Made by a program: the position numbers and the translations under genes. Under the pieces are notes generated by a model. That model saw only the letters and a list, made by a program, of their open reading frames with translations, did not search any database and had not been told where the DNA came from. This document shows, piece after piece, positions 1-8,946 of a stretch of 25,354 bases of DNA. How positions within the stretch are numbered: the stretch's first letter is position 1; the number at the start of each line of letters is the position of its first letter. The stretch is from JBDTMT01 sp033764095 (GTDB lineage: Bacteria; Desulfobacterota; Binatia; HRBIN30; CADEER01): assembly GCA_033764095.1 (NCBI GenBank), contig JANRJF010000197.1, positions 1-25,354 of the forward strand. Reading direction: 5' to 3'.

Positions 1-1890
1 GGCCACACGGTGCACATCTCGCTGCTCTCCAACCCGAGCCACCTGGAGGCGGTCAACCCGGTCGCCGAAGGCATCGTGCGCGCCAAGCAGATGTACCGGC
101 ACGACGAGGTCGGCGCGACGGTGATGCCGCTGCTCATCCACGGCGATGCGGCGTTCACCGGCCAGGGGCTGGTGGTCGAGACGCTGTCGCTCTCCGAGCT
201 CGCGGCCTACCAGACCGGCGGCACCGTGCACGTCATCGTCGACAACCAGGTCGGCTTCACGGCGCGGCCGCAGGACTACCGTTTCACCCGCTACGCCAGC
301 GACGTCGCCAAGGTCATCGAGGCGCCGGTCTTCCACGTCAACGGCAACGACCCGGAGGCGGCGGTGCATGCCGCGCGCCTCGCCGCCGCGTTCCGCAAGC
401 AGTTCCGCGTCGACGTGATCATCAACATCGTCTGCTACCGCAAGCACGGCCACAACGAGACCGACGATCCGACCTTCACGCAGCCGACCATGTACCAGAC
501 CATCGCGCAGCTGCCGACGCCGCGCGACCTCTATGGCCGCCAGCTGATCGAGCGCGGGGTGATGACCGCCGAGGAGGTCGAGCGCCGCAAGAAGGAGTTC
601 CGCGAGCTGCTCGAGGATGCGCTGAACTACGCGCGCGACTTCATGCCGCGCCAGCAGGTGTTCGCGCTCGGCGGCGTCTGGAAGGGACTCGGCTGGGCGG
701 GCGACGACTGGAGCGCGCAGACCGCGCTGCCGCGCGAGCAGCTCAGCGCGATCGCCGACGCGGTGCTGCGCGTGCCCGACGCTTTCGACGTGCACCCGAA
801 GGTGCGCAAGCTGTACGACGAGCGCGCCGCAGCGGTGCGCACCGGCAGCGGCATCGACTGGGCGACCGCCGAGATGCTCGCCTTCGGCAGCCTGCTGCGC
901 GAGGGCACCAACATCCGCCTCGCCGGTCAGGACAGCGGCCGCGGCACCTTCAGCCATCGGCACGCGGTGCTCACCGACCGCACCACCGCCGAGCGCTACG
1001 TGCCGCTGGCGCATCTCGCCGACGACCAGGGTTGGTTCCAGGTCTTCGACACGATGCTCTCCGAGGCGGCGGTGCTCGGCTTCGAGTACGGCTTCTCCTC
1101 CGCCGATCCGCGCAACCTGGTGCTGTGGGAGGCGCAGTTCGGCGACTTCGCCAACGGCGCGCAGGTGATCATCGACCAGTTCATCGCCTCGGCCGAATCC
1201 AAGTGGCAGCGCATGAGCGGCCTGGTGATGCTGCTGCCGCACGGCTACGAGGGCCAGGGCCCGGAGCACTCCAGCGCCCGGCTCGAGCGCTACCTGCAGC
1301 TCTGCGCCGAGGACAACTGGCAGGTCTGCAACCTCACCACGCCGGCGCAGTACTTCCACGCGCTGCGCCGCCAGATGCATCGGCCGTTCCGCAAGCCGCT
1401 GGTGCTGATGAGCCCGAAGAGCCTGCTGCGCCTCAAGCTGGCCGTGTCGACGATCGAGGAGCTGAGCGACGGCACCTTCCACACCGTGCTGCCGGAAACG
1501 GCGCCGCTCGATGCGGGCGCGGTGCGTCGCGTCGTCCTCTGCACCGGCAAGATCTACTACGACCTCATCCTGGCGCGGGAGCAGCGCGAGCTGCGCGACG
1601 TCGCGGCGATCCGCGTCGAGCAGCTGTACCCCTTCCCGGCCGACGAGATCGCCGCGGCGTTGGCGCCATTCAGCGCCGCGACCGACATCGTCTGGCTGCA
1701 GGAAGAGCCGTGGAACATGGGCGCCTGGCATTTCATGCAGGCGCGCCTGCCGGCGCTGCTCGGCGAGCGCACGCTGCGCTACATCGGGCGCGACGAGGCG
1801 GCCAGCCCGGCGGTCGGGTCGTACAAACGCCACAACAGCGAGCAGGCGGAGCTGCTCGATCGCGCACTGAGGAAGAGCCATGGCCGTTGA
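1..1890 (+). CDS. sucA: 2-oxoglutarate dehydrogenase E1 component, C-terminal part (5' end outside window)
   Basis: E1 is the thiamine-diphosphate subunit that decarboxylates 2-oxoglutarate and transfers the succinyl group to the lipoyl arm of E2 in the TCA cycle. The reading frame is open from base 1 (Gly-His-Thr-Val...), so this is an internal entry and the N-terminal part lies upstream of the window; about 629 residues are visible. Family signatures seen by eye are SNPSHLEAVNPVAEG near the left edge, GHNETDDPTFTQP, the block HGYEGQGPEHSSARLERYLQ, SPKSLLR, and QEEPWNMGAWHF near the C-terminus. These fit the SucA/OdhA architecture (dehydrogenase E1 domain, transketolase-like pyrimidine domain, C-terminal domain) rather than pyruvate dehydrogenase E1. 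The stop codon lies 11 nt inside the following sucB gene, indicating translational coupling. The identification is firm; only completeness is unknown. Confidence 0.96.
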   Translation, partial: GHTVHISLLSNPSHLEAVNPVAEGIVRAKQMYRHDEVGATVMPLLIHGDAAFTGQGLVVETLSLSELAAYQTGGTVHVIVDNQVGFTARPQDYRFTRYASDVAKVIEAPVFHVNGNDPEAAVHAARLAAAFRKQFRVDVIINIVCYRKHGHNETDDPTFTQPTMYQTIAQLPTPRDLYGRQLIERGVMTAEEVERRKKEFRELLEDALNYARDFMPRQQVFALGGVWKGLGWAGDDWSAQTALPREQLSAIADAVLRVPDAFDVHPKVRKLYDERAAAVRTGSGIDWATAEMLAFGSLLREGTNIRLAGQDSGRGTFSHRHAVLTDRTTAERYVPLAHLADDQGWFQVFDTMLSEAAVLGFEYGFSSADPRNLVLWEAQFGDFANGAQVIIDQFIASAESKWQRMSGLVMLLPHGYEGQGPEHSSARLERYLQLCAEDNWQVCNLTTPAQYFHALRRQMHRPFRKPLVLMSPKSLLRLKLAVSTIEELSDGTFHTVLPETAPLDAGAVRRVVLCTGKIYYDLILAREQRELRDVAAIRVEQLYPFPADEIAAALAPFSAATDIVWLQEEPWNMGAWHFMQARLPALLGERTLRYIGRDEAASPAVGSYKRHNSEQAELLDRALRKSHGR

Positions 1891-3154
1891 CGTCCGGATT
1901 CCCGCCCTCGGCGAGTCGATCACCGAAGGGGTCATCGTTCGCTGGCTGAAGCAGAACGGCGAGGCGGTGGCAGCCGACGAGGCGCTGTTCGAGCTCGAGA
2001 CCGACAAGGCGAGCGTCGAGATTCCGGCGCCGACCGCGGGCGTGATCTCGGTGATCGCGACCGAAGGTCAGACCGTTCACGTCGGCGACGTCGTGGCGCG
2101 CATCGAACCGAACGGCGCCGCGTCAAAGCCTGCCGCGCCGGCCAAGCCGGCAGCTCCCCCCGCGCCGGCTGCCTCCGCCGCGGCCCCGCCCGCTGCGCCG
2201 GCGTCCGCCGCCAAGCCGAGCGCGCCGGCGCAGCCGCTCTCGCCGGCGGTGCGCCGCCTCGTGGAGGAGCATCAGCTCGATCCGTCGAGTATTGCCGGCA
2301 GCGGCAAGGACGGCCGCCTCACCAAGGGCGACGTGCTGGCGCACATCAGCGCACCGGCGGCGGCACCGGCACCGACGGCCGCGCCGGCGGTCGCCGATGC
2401 ACCGCGCCAGCCGACCCCCTACCCGCGTCCCGGCGCGCCGGCGGCGCCCGACGAGGACGCGGTCGAGCGCGTACCGATGACGCGGCTGCGGCAGCGCATC
2501 GCCGAGCGCCTGCGCCAGGCGCAGGCGACGGCGGCGATCCTCACCACCTTCAACGAAGTCGACATGACGGCGGTGATGGAGCTGCGCGCGCGCTTCAAGG
2601 CGAGGTTCGCCGAGGTGCACGGCGTACCGCTCGGCTTCATGTCGTTCTTCGGCCGCGCCTGCGTCGTCGCGCTGCAGGAGATGCCGCTGGTCAACGCGCA
2701 GATCGACGGCACCGACATCGTCTACCACAAGCGCGTCCACCTCGGCGTCGCGGTCGGCACCGAACGCGGCCTGGTGGTGCCGATCGTGCACAACGCCGAT
2801 CAGCGCGACTTCGCCGGGCTGGAAGCCGAGATCGCCCGCCTCGCCGGCCTGGCGCGCGACAACAAGCTGGCGATCGACGACCTGAGCGGCGGCACCTTCA
2901 CCATCTCGAACGGCGGCGTCTACGGCTCGCTGATGTCGACGCCGATCCTCAACCCGCCACAGAGCGCGATCCTCGGCATGCACAAGATCGAGAAACGTGC
3001 GGTGGTGGTGAACGACCAGATCGTCATCCGTCCGATGATGTACCTGGCGCTCTCCTACGACCACCGGCTGATCGACGGCGCCGAGGCGGTCACCTTCCTG
3101 GTGAAGGTGAAGGAACGGCTGGAGGATCCGAGCCGATTGCTGCTCGGCGTCTGA
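1880..3154 (+). CDS. sucB: Dihydrolipoyllysine-residue succinyltransferase (E2 of 2-oxoglutarate dehydrogenase)
   Basis: E2 core subunit of the same complex; it moves the succinyl group from E1 to CoA on a swinging lipoyl arm. The 424-residue protein shows the standard order. A single lipoyl domain has the lipoylated Lys at about residue 43 (ETDKASVEIP). An Ala/Pro-rich linker runs over about 80-120, followed by a peripheral-subunit-binding domain at about 125-160 (LSPAVRRLVEEH...GRLTKGDVLAHI), a second Ala/Pro linker, and an acyltransferase catalytic domain from about 195 on. The catalytic HxxxDG motif is His395-Arg-Leu-Ile-Asp399-Gly400. One lipoyl domain and about 420 residues are typical of SucB rather than AceF. 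The ATG lies inside the end of sucA (11-nt overlap), so the start is supported by coupling and by the conserved opening VDVRIPALGES. Confidence 0.96.
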   Translation: MAVDVRIPALGESITEGVIVRWLKQNGEAVAADEALFELETDKASVEIPAPTAGVISVIATEGQTVHVGDVVARIEPNGAASKPAAPAKPAAPPAPAASAAAPPAAPASAAKPSAPAQPLSPAVRRLVEEHQLDPSSIAGSGKDGRLTKGDVLAHISAPAAAPAPTAAPAVADAPRQPTPYPRPGAPAAPDEDAVERVPMTRLRQRIAERLRQAQATAAILTTFNEVDMTAVMELRARFKARFAEVHGVPLGFMSFFGRACVVALQEMPLVNAQIDGTDIVYHKRVHLGVAVGTERGLVVPIVHNADQRDFAGLEAEIARLAGLARDNKLAIDDLSGGTFTISNGGVYGSLMSTPILNPPQSAILGMHKIEKRAVVVNDQIVIRPMMYLALSYDHRLIDGAEAVTFLVKVKERLEDPSRLLLGV

Positions 3155-3202
3155 TTCGCGCCGCGGCGCCACCGGCGGCGTCGCGCCTGGAGTGACCCTG
3201 CG

Positions 3203-4600
<1,398 letters not shown>

Positions 4601-4605
4601 ACGAA

Positions 4606-4647
4606 GCGCCGGTTCTCCGTCGCCGTCGGGCAACGGAGAACCGGCGC
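4606..4647. terminator. Perfect 15-bp hairpin between convergent genes (bidirectional terminator candidate)
   Basis: The arms 4606-4620 and 4633-4647 are exact reverse complements (15 of 15) around a 12-nt loop. The hairpin starts 5 nt after the lpdA stop and ends 5 nt before the stop of the convergent gene at 4653-5069, where a bidirectional terminator is expected. There is no run of T on either side, so it may work as a stem-only or Rho-assisted end, or stabilise the 3' ends of the transcripts. Confidence 0.7.
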
Positions 4648-4652
4648 CTGGG

Positions 4653-5069
4653 TTACGCCGCCTCGACGATCTCGTCGATGGCGGGGAACTCGTCGCGGTG
4701 CGGCGGCGCCATCTCGCCGAGCAGATGCTCGCGCGTCGCCTCCGGGTCCATGCCGTTGATCTCGCACAGGTTGACGAACGAGAACGGCCACAGCCGGTCA
4801 CCCGACGCGACCCACTCGTATGCCTCCCAGTACAGCCGCTGCTGGCGGCGCCGCGGCGCGAAACGGTACTTCTGCAGATCGACCACGGCCTCGGTCAGCA
4901 CGGCCAGCGCCAGCGAGCGTTCCGGCGAAATCGACCGCGAACGGTGCCAGATATCGGCAAACTGGCTCGGCAGGGCGGCGTCCGGAACGAGCACCTCGTC
5001 CGAAACCCCCGACCACATCTGCGGCACGCCGCGACGGGCGCCCGCCTGTCCTGCTGCTCGTGTGCTCAT
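4653..5069 (-). CDS. Small uncharacterised soluble protein (138 aa)
   Basis: I cannot name a function. The frame opens with ATG at 5069 and stops beside the shared hairpin. The protein has a variable, charged N-terminus (about 1-45), then a conserved-looking core: SLALAVLTEAVVDLQKY, a basic RRRQQRLYWEAYEWV segment, and GDRLWPFSFVNLCEINGMDP, ending in an acidic tail. No signal peptide, membrane helix or metal-ligand cluster is visible. From memory, the pattern (helix, basic linker, Trp-Val, WPFSF-N-C, 'G-DP') recalls short proteins recurrent in Myxococcota and related genomes, often fewer than 150 residues; I could not check this. It is divergent from the CoA-transferase cassette, with a 172-bp shared upstream region holding an inverted repeat. 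Confidence 0.72.
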   Translation of the reverse strand: MSTRAAGQAGARRGVPQMWSGVSDEVLVPDAALPSQFADIWHRSRSISPERSLALAVLTEAVVDLQKYRFAPRRRQQRLYWEAYEWVASGDRLWPFSFVNLCEINGMDPEATREHLLGEMAPPHRDEFPAIDEIVEAA

Positions 5070-5097
5070 AAGATGCCTACCGGCGTCCTCCTGGTCT

Positions 5098-5126
5098 GAA
5101 CGTCCGTTCTCTTATCATGGACGTTC
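5098..5126. promoter_or_regulatory. 8-bp inverted repeat in divergent promoter region (operator candidate)
   Basis: GAACGTCC (5098-5105) and its exact reverse complement GGACGTTC (5119-5126) are separated by 13 nt. The left half also forms a compact GAACG-TC-CGTTC dyad (5098-5109). The spacer contains TATCAT (5113-5118), a good -10 hexamer on the plus strand; the opposite strand reads TGATAA there. The site lies between the divergent genes 4653-5069 (-) and 5242-6453 (+), so a repressor bound here could control both. No regulator gene is visible nearby. This is inference from layout only. Confidence 0.4.
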
Positions 5127-5230
5127 GAGGTCCACAATCTGTTTACGCCCACGACCGTGGTCAAGGCTCGGAAATGAGAATGATTGGTGGCCCGCCGGGC
5201 TGGATGCGTGGTAGGTGCGCGCCGTTTCGC

Positions 5231-5239
5231 AGGGAGGGG
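5231..5239 (+). promoter_or_regulatory. Shine-Dalgarno site fixing the first CoA-transferase start
   Basis: AGGGAGGGG ends 2 nt before the ATG at 5242. An upstream in-frame GTG at 5215 has no such site, and the protein made from 5242 lines up from residue 1 with its paralogue at 8947. The ATG at 5242 is therefore preferred. Confidence 0.65.
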
Positions 5240-5241
5240 CG

Positions 5242-6453
5242 ATGCAGGCAGTGCTCGAGGGGGTCCGGGTCGTCGAGGTGGCGCAATGGTGGTTCGTGCC
5301 GGCGGCCGGAGCGGTGCTGGCCGACTGGGGCGCCGAGGTGCTGAAGGTCGAGCACCCGGTGAGCGGCGACCCGATGCGCGGCCTGGTCAGCTCCGGCCTG
5401 GTGGCCGGCGCCGGTCAGGTCAACTTCATGGTCGAGCAGCCCAACCGCGGCAAGCGCGGCATCGGCATCGACCTCGCCAATCCGGCCGGCCGCGACCTGC
5501 TCTACCGGCTGGTCGAGCGCGCCGACGTCTTCCTCACCAGCTTTCTGCCGGCGGCGCGGCGCAAGCTCGGCATCGACGTCGACGACCTGCGCCGCATCAA
5601 CCCGAAGCTGATCTACGCCCGCGGTCACGGCCAGGGCGCACGCGGCCCGGATGCCGAGAAGGGCGGCTACGACGCCGCCTCGTTCTGGTGCCGCGGCAGC
5701 ATCTGCAACGCGCTCACCCCGGCCGACGCGGCGACGCCGGTGATGCAGCGCGCCGCCTTCGGCGATTCGACCGGCGGCCTGGCGCTGGCTGGCGGCATCG
5801 CGGCGGCGCTGTTCAAGCGCGAGCGCAGCGGCGAGGGCTCGGTGGTCGATCTGTCGCTGCTCGGCACGGCGATGTGGCTGATGGCTCCCGACATCATCGC
5901 CAGCGCGCTGGCCAGCACGCCCTTCCCGTCGTTCACCCGCGCCGATGCGCCCAACCCGATCGTCAACAGCTACCGCACCGGCGACGGCCGCTGGCTGTTC
6001 CTCACCATGCTGCAGCCCGACCGCTTCTGGCCCGACCTCTGCCGCCGCATCGGCCATCCCGAGCTGATCGAGGACGAGCGTTTCAAGGACGGCATGTCGC
6101 GCTTCATGAACCGCGTCGAGTGCGTCGCCGCGCTCGACGCCATCTTCGCCAGCCGCACGCTCGAGCAGTGGCGCGCCGCGCTGGCCGACGCCGAGGGCGT
6201 CTGGGCGCCGATGCAGACCGCGGCCGAGCTGCCGAGCGATCCGCAGACTGTCGCCAACGGCTACCTGCTACCGGTCGAGCACGCCGACGGCTCCAGCTTT
6301 CCGCTGGTCGCCAACCCGATCCAGTTCGACGCGGCGCCGCCGCAGGTGCAGCGCGCTCCCGACCTCGGCCAGCACACCGAGGAAGTGCTGCTCGAGCTGG
6401 GCCTGAGCTGGGACGATCTGGCGCGGCTGAAGGAGTCGGGCGCGATTTCGTAA
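5242..6453 (+). CDS. Family III CoA transferase (CaiB/BaiF type), copy 1
   Basis: Family III enzymes move CoA between a CoA-thioester and a free carboxylic acid, through an aspartyl-CoA intermediate, in a homodimer of interlocked chains. Hallmarks are the N-terminal GVRVVEVAQ...ADWGAEVLKVEHPVSGDPMRG block, NRGKRGIGIDLANPAGR, VFLTSFLP, PKLIYARGHGQG, and FGDSTGGLALAGGIAAALF, where Asp175 sits at the expected catalytic position. The 403-residue length is typical. The substrate cannot be read from sequence; family members act on carnitine, bile acids, oxalate, 2-hydroxy and branched acids, and racemases share the fold. Copy 2 (8947-10158) has the same length, and 38 of the first 60 residues are identical by eye. 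The start at 5242 follows a strong Shine-Dalgarno site; a longer GTG start at 5215 is possible but less likely. Confidence 0.93.
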   Translation: MQAVLEGVRVVEVAQWWFVPAAGAVLADWGAEVLKVEHPVSGDPMRGLVSSGLVAGAGQVNFMVEQPNRGKRGIGIDLANPAGRDLLYRLVERADVFLTSFLPAARRKLGIDVDDLRRINPKLIYARGHGQGARGPDAEKGGYDAASFWCRGSICNALTPADAATPVMQRAAFGDSTGGLALAGGIAAALFKRERSGEGSVVDLSLLGTAMWLMAPDIIASALASTPFPSFTRADAPNPIVNSYRTGDGRWLFLTMLQPDRFWPDLCRRIGHPELIEDERFKDGMSRFMNRVECVAALDAIFASRTLEQWRAALADAEGVWAPMQTAAELPSDPQTVANGYLLPVEHADGSSFPLVANPIQFDAAPPQVQRAPDLGQHTEEVLLELGLSWDDLARLKESGAIS

Positions 6454-6476
6454 GTTCTCGCGTCTCGCTGAATTCG

Positions 6477-6568
6477 CCTATCGCTGATCGCGTATCGCCT
6501 ATCGTCGGAGTGAAGCCGCCCGGAGCGCCTCGCCTTCCGACGATAGGCGATACGCGATAGGCGATAGG
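6477..6568. repeat. Long imperfect palindrome built from iterated 7-nt units (element A)
   Basis: The arms 6477-6509 and 6536-6568 are complementary over 33 nt with two mismatches, around a 26-nt loop. Each arm is itself a tandem heptad series; on the right arm the units read CGATAGG, CGATACG, CGATAGG, CGATAGG. The element nearly fills the 162-bp gap between the CoA transferase stop and the next gene. It may be a REP-like or MITE-like dispersed repeat that also acts as a hairpin between genes. A sister heptad element lies at 21476-21556. Confidence 0.75.
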
Positions 6569-6615
6569 CTCTCTGGGCATCCGACCGCCCAACCATCCAC
6601 ACCAGAGGAGCATCC

Positions 6616-8100
6616 ATGACAGCACGGCAACCCATTCTCGTCGGCGTCGGTCAACTGACCAATCGGGCCGGCGATCCCGGCGAGGTGATGGAGCCGTTGG
6701 CGATGATGGCCGAAGCGTCGCGGCGCGCCGCCGACGACGCTGGCCTGGCGCTGCGCGAGGTGGACGAGCTGACCGTCATCAACTGCATCACGCGCGCCTA
6801 CGCCGATCCCGCCGGCATGCTCGCCGCGCAGCTCGGCTGCACGCCGCGCCAGCGCGTCTACACCGCCATCGGCGGCAACTCGCCGCAGTGGCGGGTGAAC
6901 GAGACCGCCGAGCGTATCGCACGCGGCGAGGTACGGGTCGCGCTGATCGCCGGCGCCGAGGCGATGGCCGGCGCCGCGCTGGCGCGCCGCGCCGGGATCA
7001 AGCTGCAGTGGGCGGCGGAGGGCAGCCCGGAGATGGTGGGCGATTCGCGCTGGGGCAACAACGCCGTCGAGCAGCGTCACGGGGCGCTGATGCCAACCGC
7101 CGTCTATCCGTTGTTCGAGAACGCGCTGCGCGCCGCACGCGGCTGGTCGATCGCGCGCCACCGGCAGTACCTCGGCGAGCTCTGCGCCGGCCTGGCGGCG
7201 GTCGCCAAGGACAACCCGTACGCCTGGTTTCGCGACGGCAAATCAGCGGCCGAGATCAGCACGGTCAACGACGCCAACCGGCTGATCGGCTGGCCGTACC
7301 CGAAGTACATGAACGCCATCATCGCGGTGGACCAGGCGGCCGCCCTGCTGCTCACCGACACCGACACCGCCCGCCAGCTCGGCATTCCGCAGTCGAAGTG
7401 GGTGTACGTGGTCGGCTGCGGCGACGCGACCGATCACTGGTTCATCAGCGACCGGGTGAACTACTTCACCTCGCCCGCCATCCGCGCCGCCGGCGCCGCG
7501 GCGCTCGCACAGGCGCGGCTGACGATCGACGAGATCGACGCCTTCGACCTCTACAGCTGCTTCCCCTGCGCGGTGCAGATCGGCGGCGACATGCTCGGCA
7601 TCGGCCTCGACGACCGCCGACCGAAGACGGTCACCGGCGCGCTGCCCTACCACGGCGGCCCCGGCAACAACTACGTCACCCACGCCATCGCCAGCATGGT
7701 CGAGCGGCTACGTCGCCAGCCGGGTCGTGGACTGGTCACCGGCGTCGGCTGGTACCTGACCAAGCACGCCGTCGGCATCTACCAGAGCACGCCACCGGCG
7801 CAGCCATTCGCGCGGCGCGATCCCAAGGCGGTGCAGGCCGAGGTCGACGCGCAGCCGCACCCGCAACTGGCGGAGGCGGCCGACGGGCCGGTGACGGTGG
7901 AGACCTACACCGTCACCCACGACCGCGACGGCAACCCGGCGGTCGGCATCGTCGTCGCGCGCCTCGCCGACGGCCGGCGCTGCTGGGCGACGACGACCGA
8001 TGCCGCCCTGCTGGCCGACGCCGAGCGCGAGGAGCTGGTCGGGGCCGCCGGTCGCGTGCAGCACGACGCCGAGTCGCAGACCAATCGCTTCGCGCGCTGA
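6616..8100 (+). CDS. Thiolase-like (SCP-x/TLP1-type) protein with extra C-terminal domain and no nucleophilic Cys
   Basis: The fold is thiolase-like: ILVGVGQ opening, helix EASRRAADDAGL, repeated half with IDEIDAFDLYSCFP, and HGGPGNNYVTHAIA and GVGWYLTKHAVGIY near the end of the core. In a real thiolase the nucleophile sits in a CxS motif after the first core strand. Here the matching segment is YTAIGGNSPQ (residues 82-91) with no Cys, and the later GHP and CxG motifs are altered (HGGP at 346-349, GVGW at 376-379). Residues from about 395 to 494 form an added domain resembling the C-terminal extension of mycobacterial thiolase-like protein 1 (OB-fold-like). A normal thiolase reaction is therefore unlikely; acyl-CoA binding or a retro-aldol type reaction is an inference. 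GAGGAG at 6605-6610 sits 5 nt before the ATG. It is flanked by two CoA transferases. Confidence 0.85.
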   Translation: MTARQPILVGVGQLTNRAGDPGEVMEPLAMMAEASRRAADDAGLALREVDELTVINCITRAYADPAGMLAAQLGCTPRQRVYTAIGGNSPQWRVNETAERIARGEVRVALIAGAEAMAGAALARRAGIKLQWAAEGSPEMVGDSRWGNNAVEQRHGALMPTAVYPLFENALRAARGWSIARHRQYLGELCAGLAAVAKDNPYAWFRDGKSAAEISTVNDANRLIGWPYPKYMNAIIAVDQAAALLLTDTDTARQLGIPQSKWVYVVGCGDATDHWFISDRVNYFTSPAIRAAGAAALAQARLTIDEIDAFDLYSCFPCAVQIGGDMLGIGLDDRRPKTVTGALPYHGGPGNNYVTHAIASMVERLRRQPGRGLVTGVGWYLTKHAVGIYQSTPPAQPFARRDPKAVQAEVDAQPHPQLAEAADGPVTVETYTVTHDRDGNPAVGIVVARLADGRRCWATTTDAALLADAEREELVGAAGRVQHDAESQTNRFAR

Positions 8101-8114
8101 GCGGCGCGCCGCGG

Positions 8115-8143
8115 TTGACAGAGTCGCGCTCCGAGCGCGAGTA
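8115..8143 (+). promoter_or_regulatory. Weak promoter candidate upstream of the peroxiredoxin gene
   Basis: A perfect -35 hexamer TTGACA lies at 8115-8120, 15 nt after the thiolase-like stop. Seventeen bases later, 8138-8143 reads CGAGTA, a poor -10 match. This could give the peroxiredoxin its own expression inside the cassette, but the -10 is weak. Confidence 0.25.
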
Positions 8144-8190
8144 GACGGGTTCACCATCGTCAACGACGCAGGTCGGCAAAGGAGGAACAC

Positions 8191-8823
<633 letters not shown>

Positions 8824-8832
8824 ACTCAACGC

Positions 8833-8925
8833 TTCAACGCAGAGACGCGGAGGCGCAGAGCTCACAGAGCAGTTTTTCTACCACTCTTCTCTGCGCTCTC
8901 CGCAACTCTGCGGCTCTGCGTTGAA
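8833..8925. repeat. Long imperfect palindrome built from iterated 8-nt units (element B)
   Basis: The outer arms TTCAACGCAGAG (8833-8844) and its exact reverse complement (8914-8925) enclose further repeats. The left side runs as octads CGCAGAGA, CGCGGAGG, CGCAGAG. The right side, read on the minus strand, runs as CGCAGAGC, CGCAGAGT, TGCGGAGA, GCGCAGAG. The right side has one more unit than the left. A TTTTT run lies in the centre (8873-8877). It fills the gap between the peroxiredoxin stop and the next CoA transferase. From memory, similar CGCAGAG-iterated palindromes recur between genes in many environmental genomes. Confidence 0.75.
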
Positions 8926-8946
8926 TCGCTTCGCGACGAGGAAGAC

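Noticed and set aside
3155..3202. GC-rich dyads in the sucB-lpdA gap as a terminator or attenuator
   Set aside because: The stems are short and imperfect and the genes belong to one complex, so a break in the transcript is not expected.
5215..5241. GTG at 5215 as the start of CoA transferase copy 1
   Set aside because: It lacks a ribosome site and adds nine residues absent from the collinear paralogue. The ATG at 5242 has a strong site.
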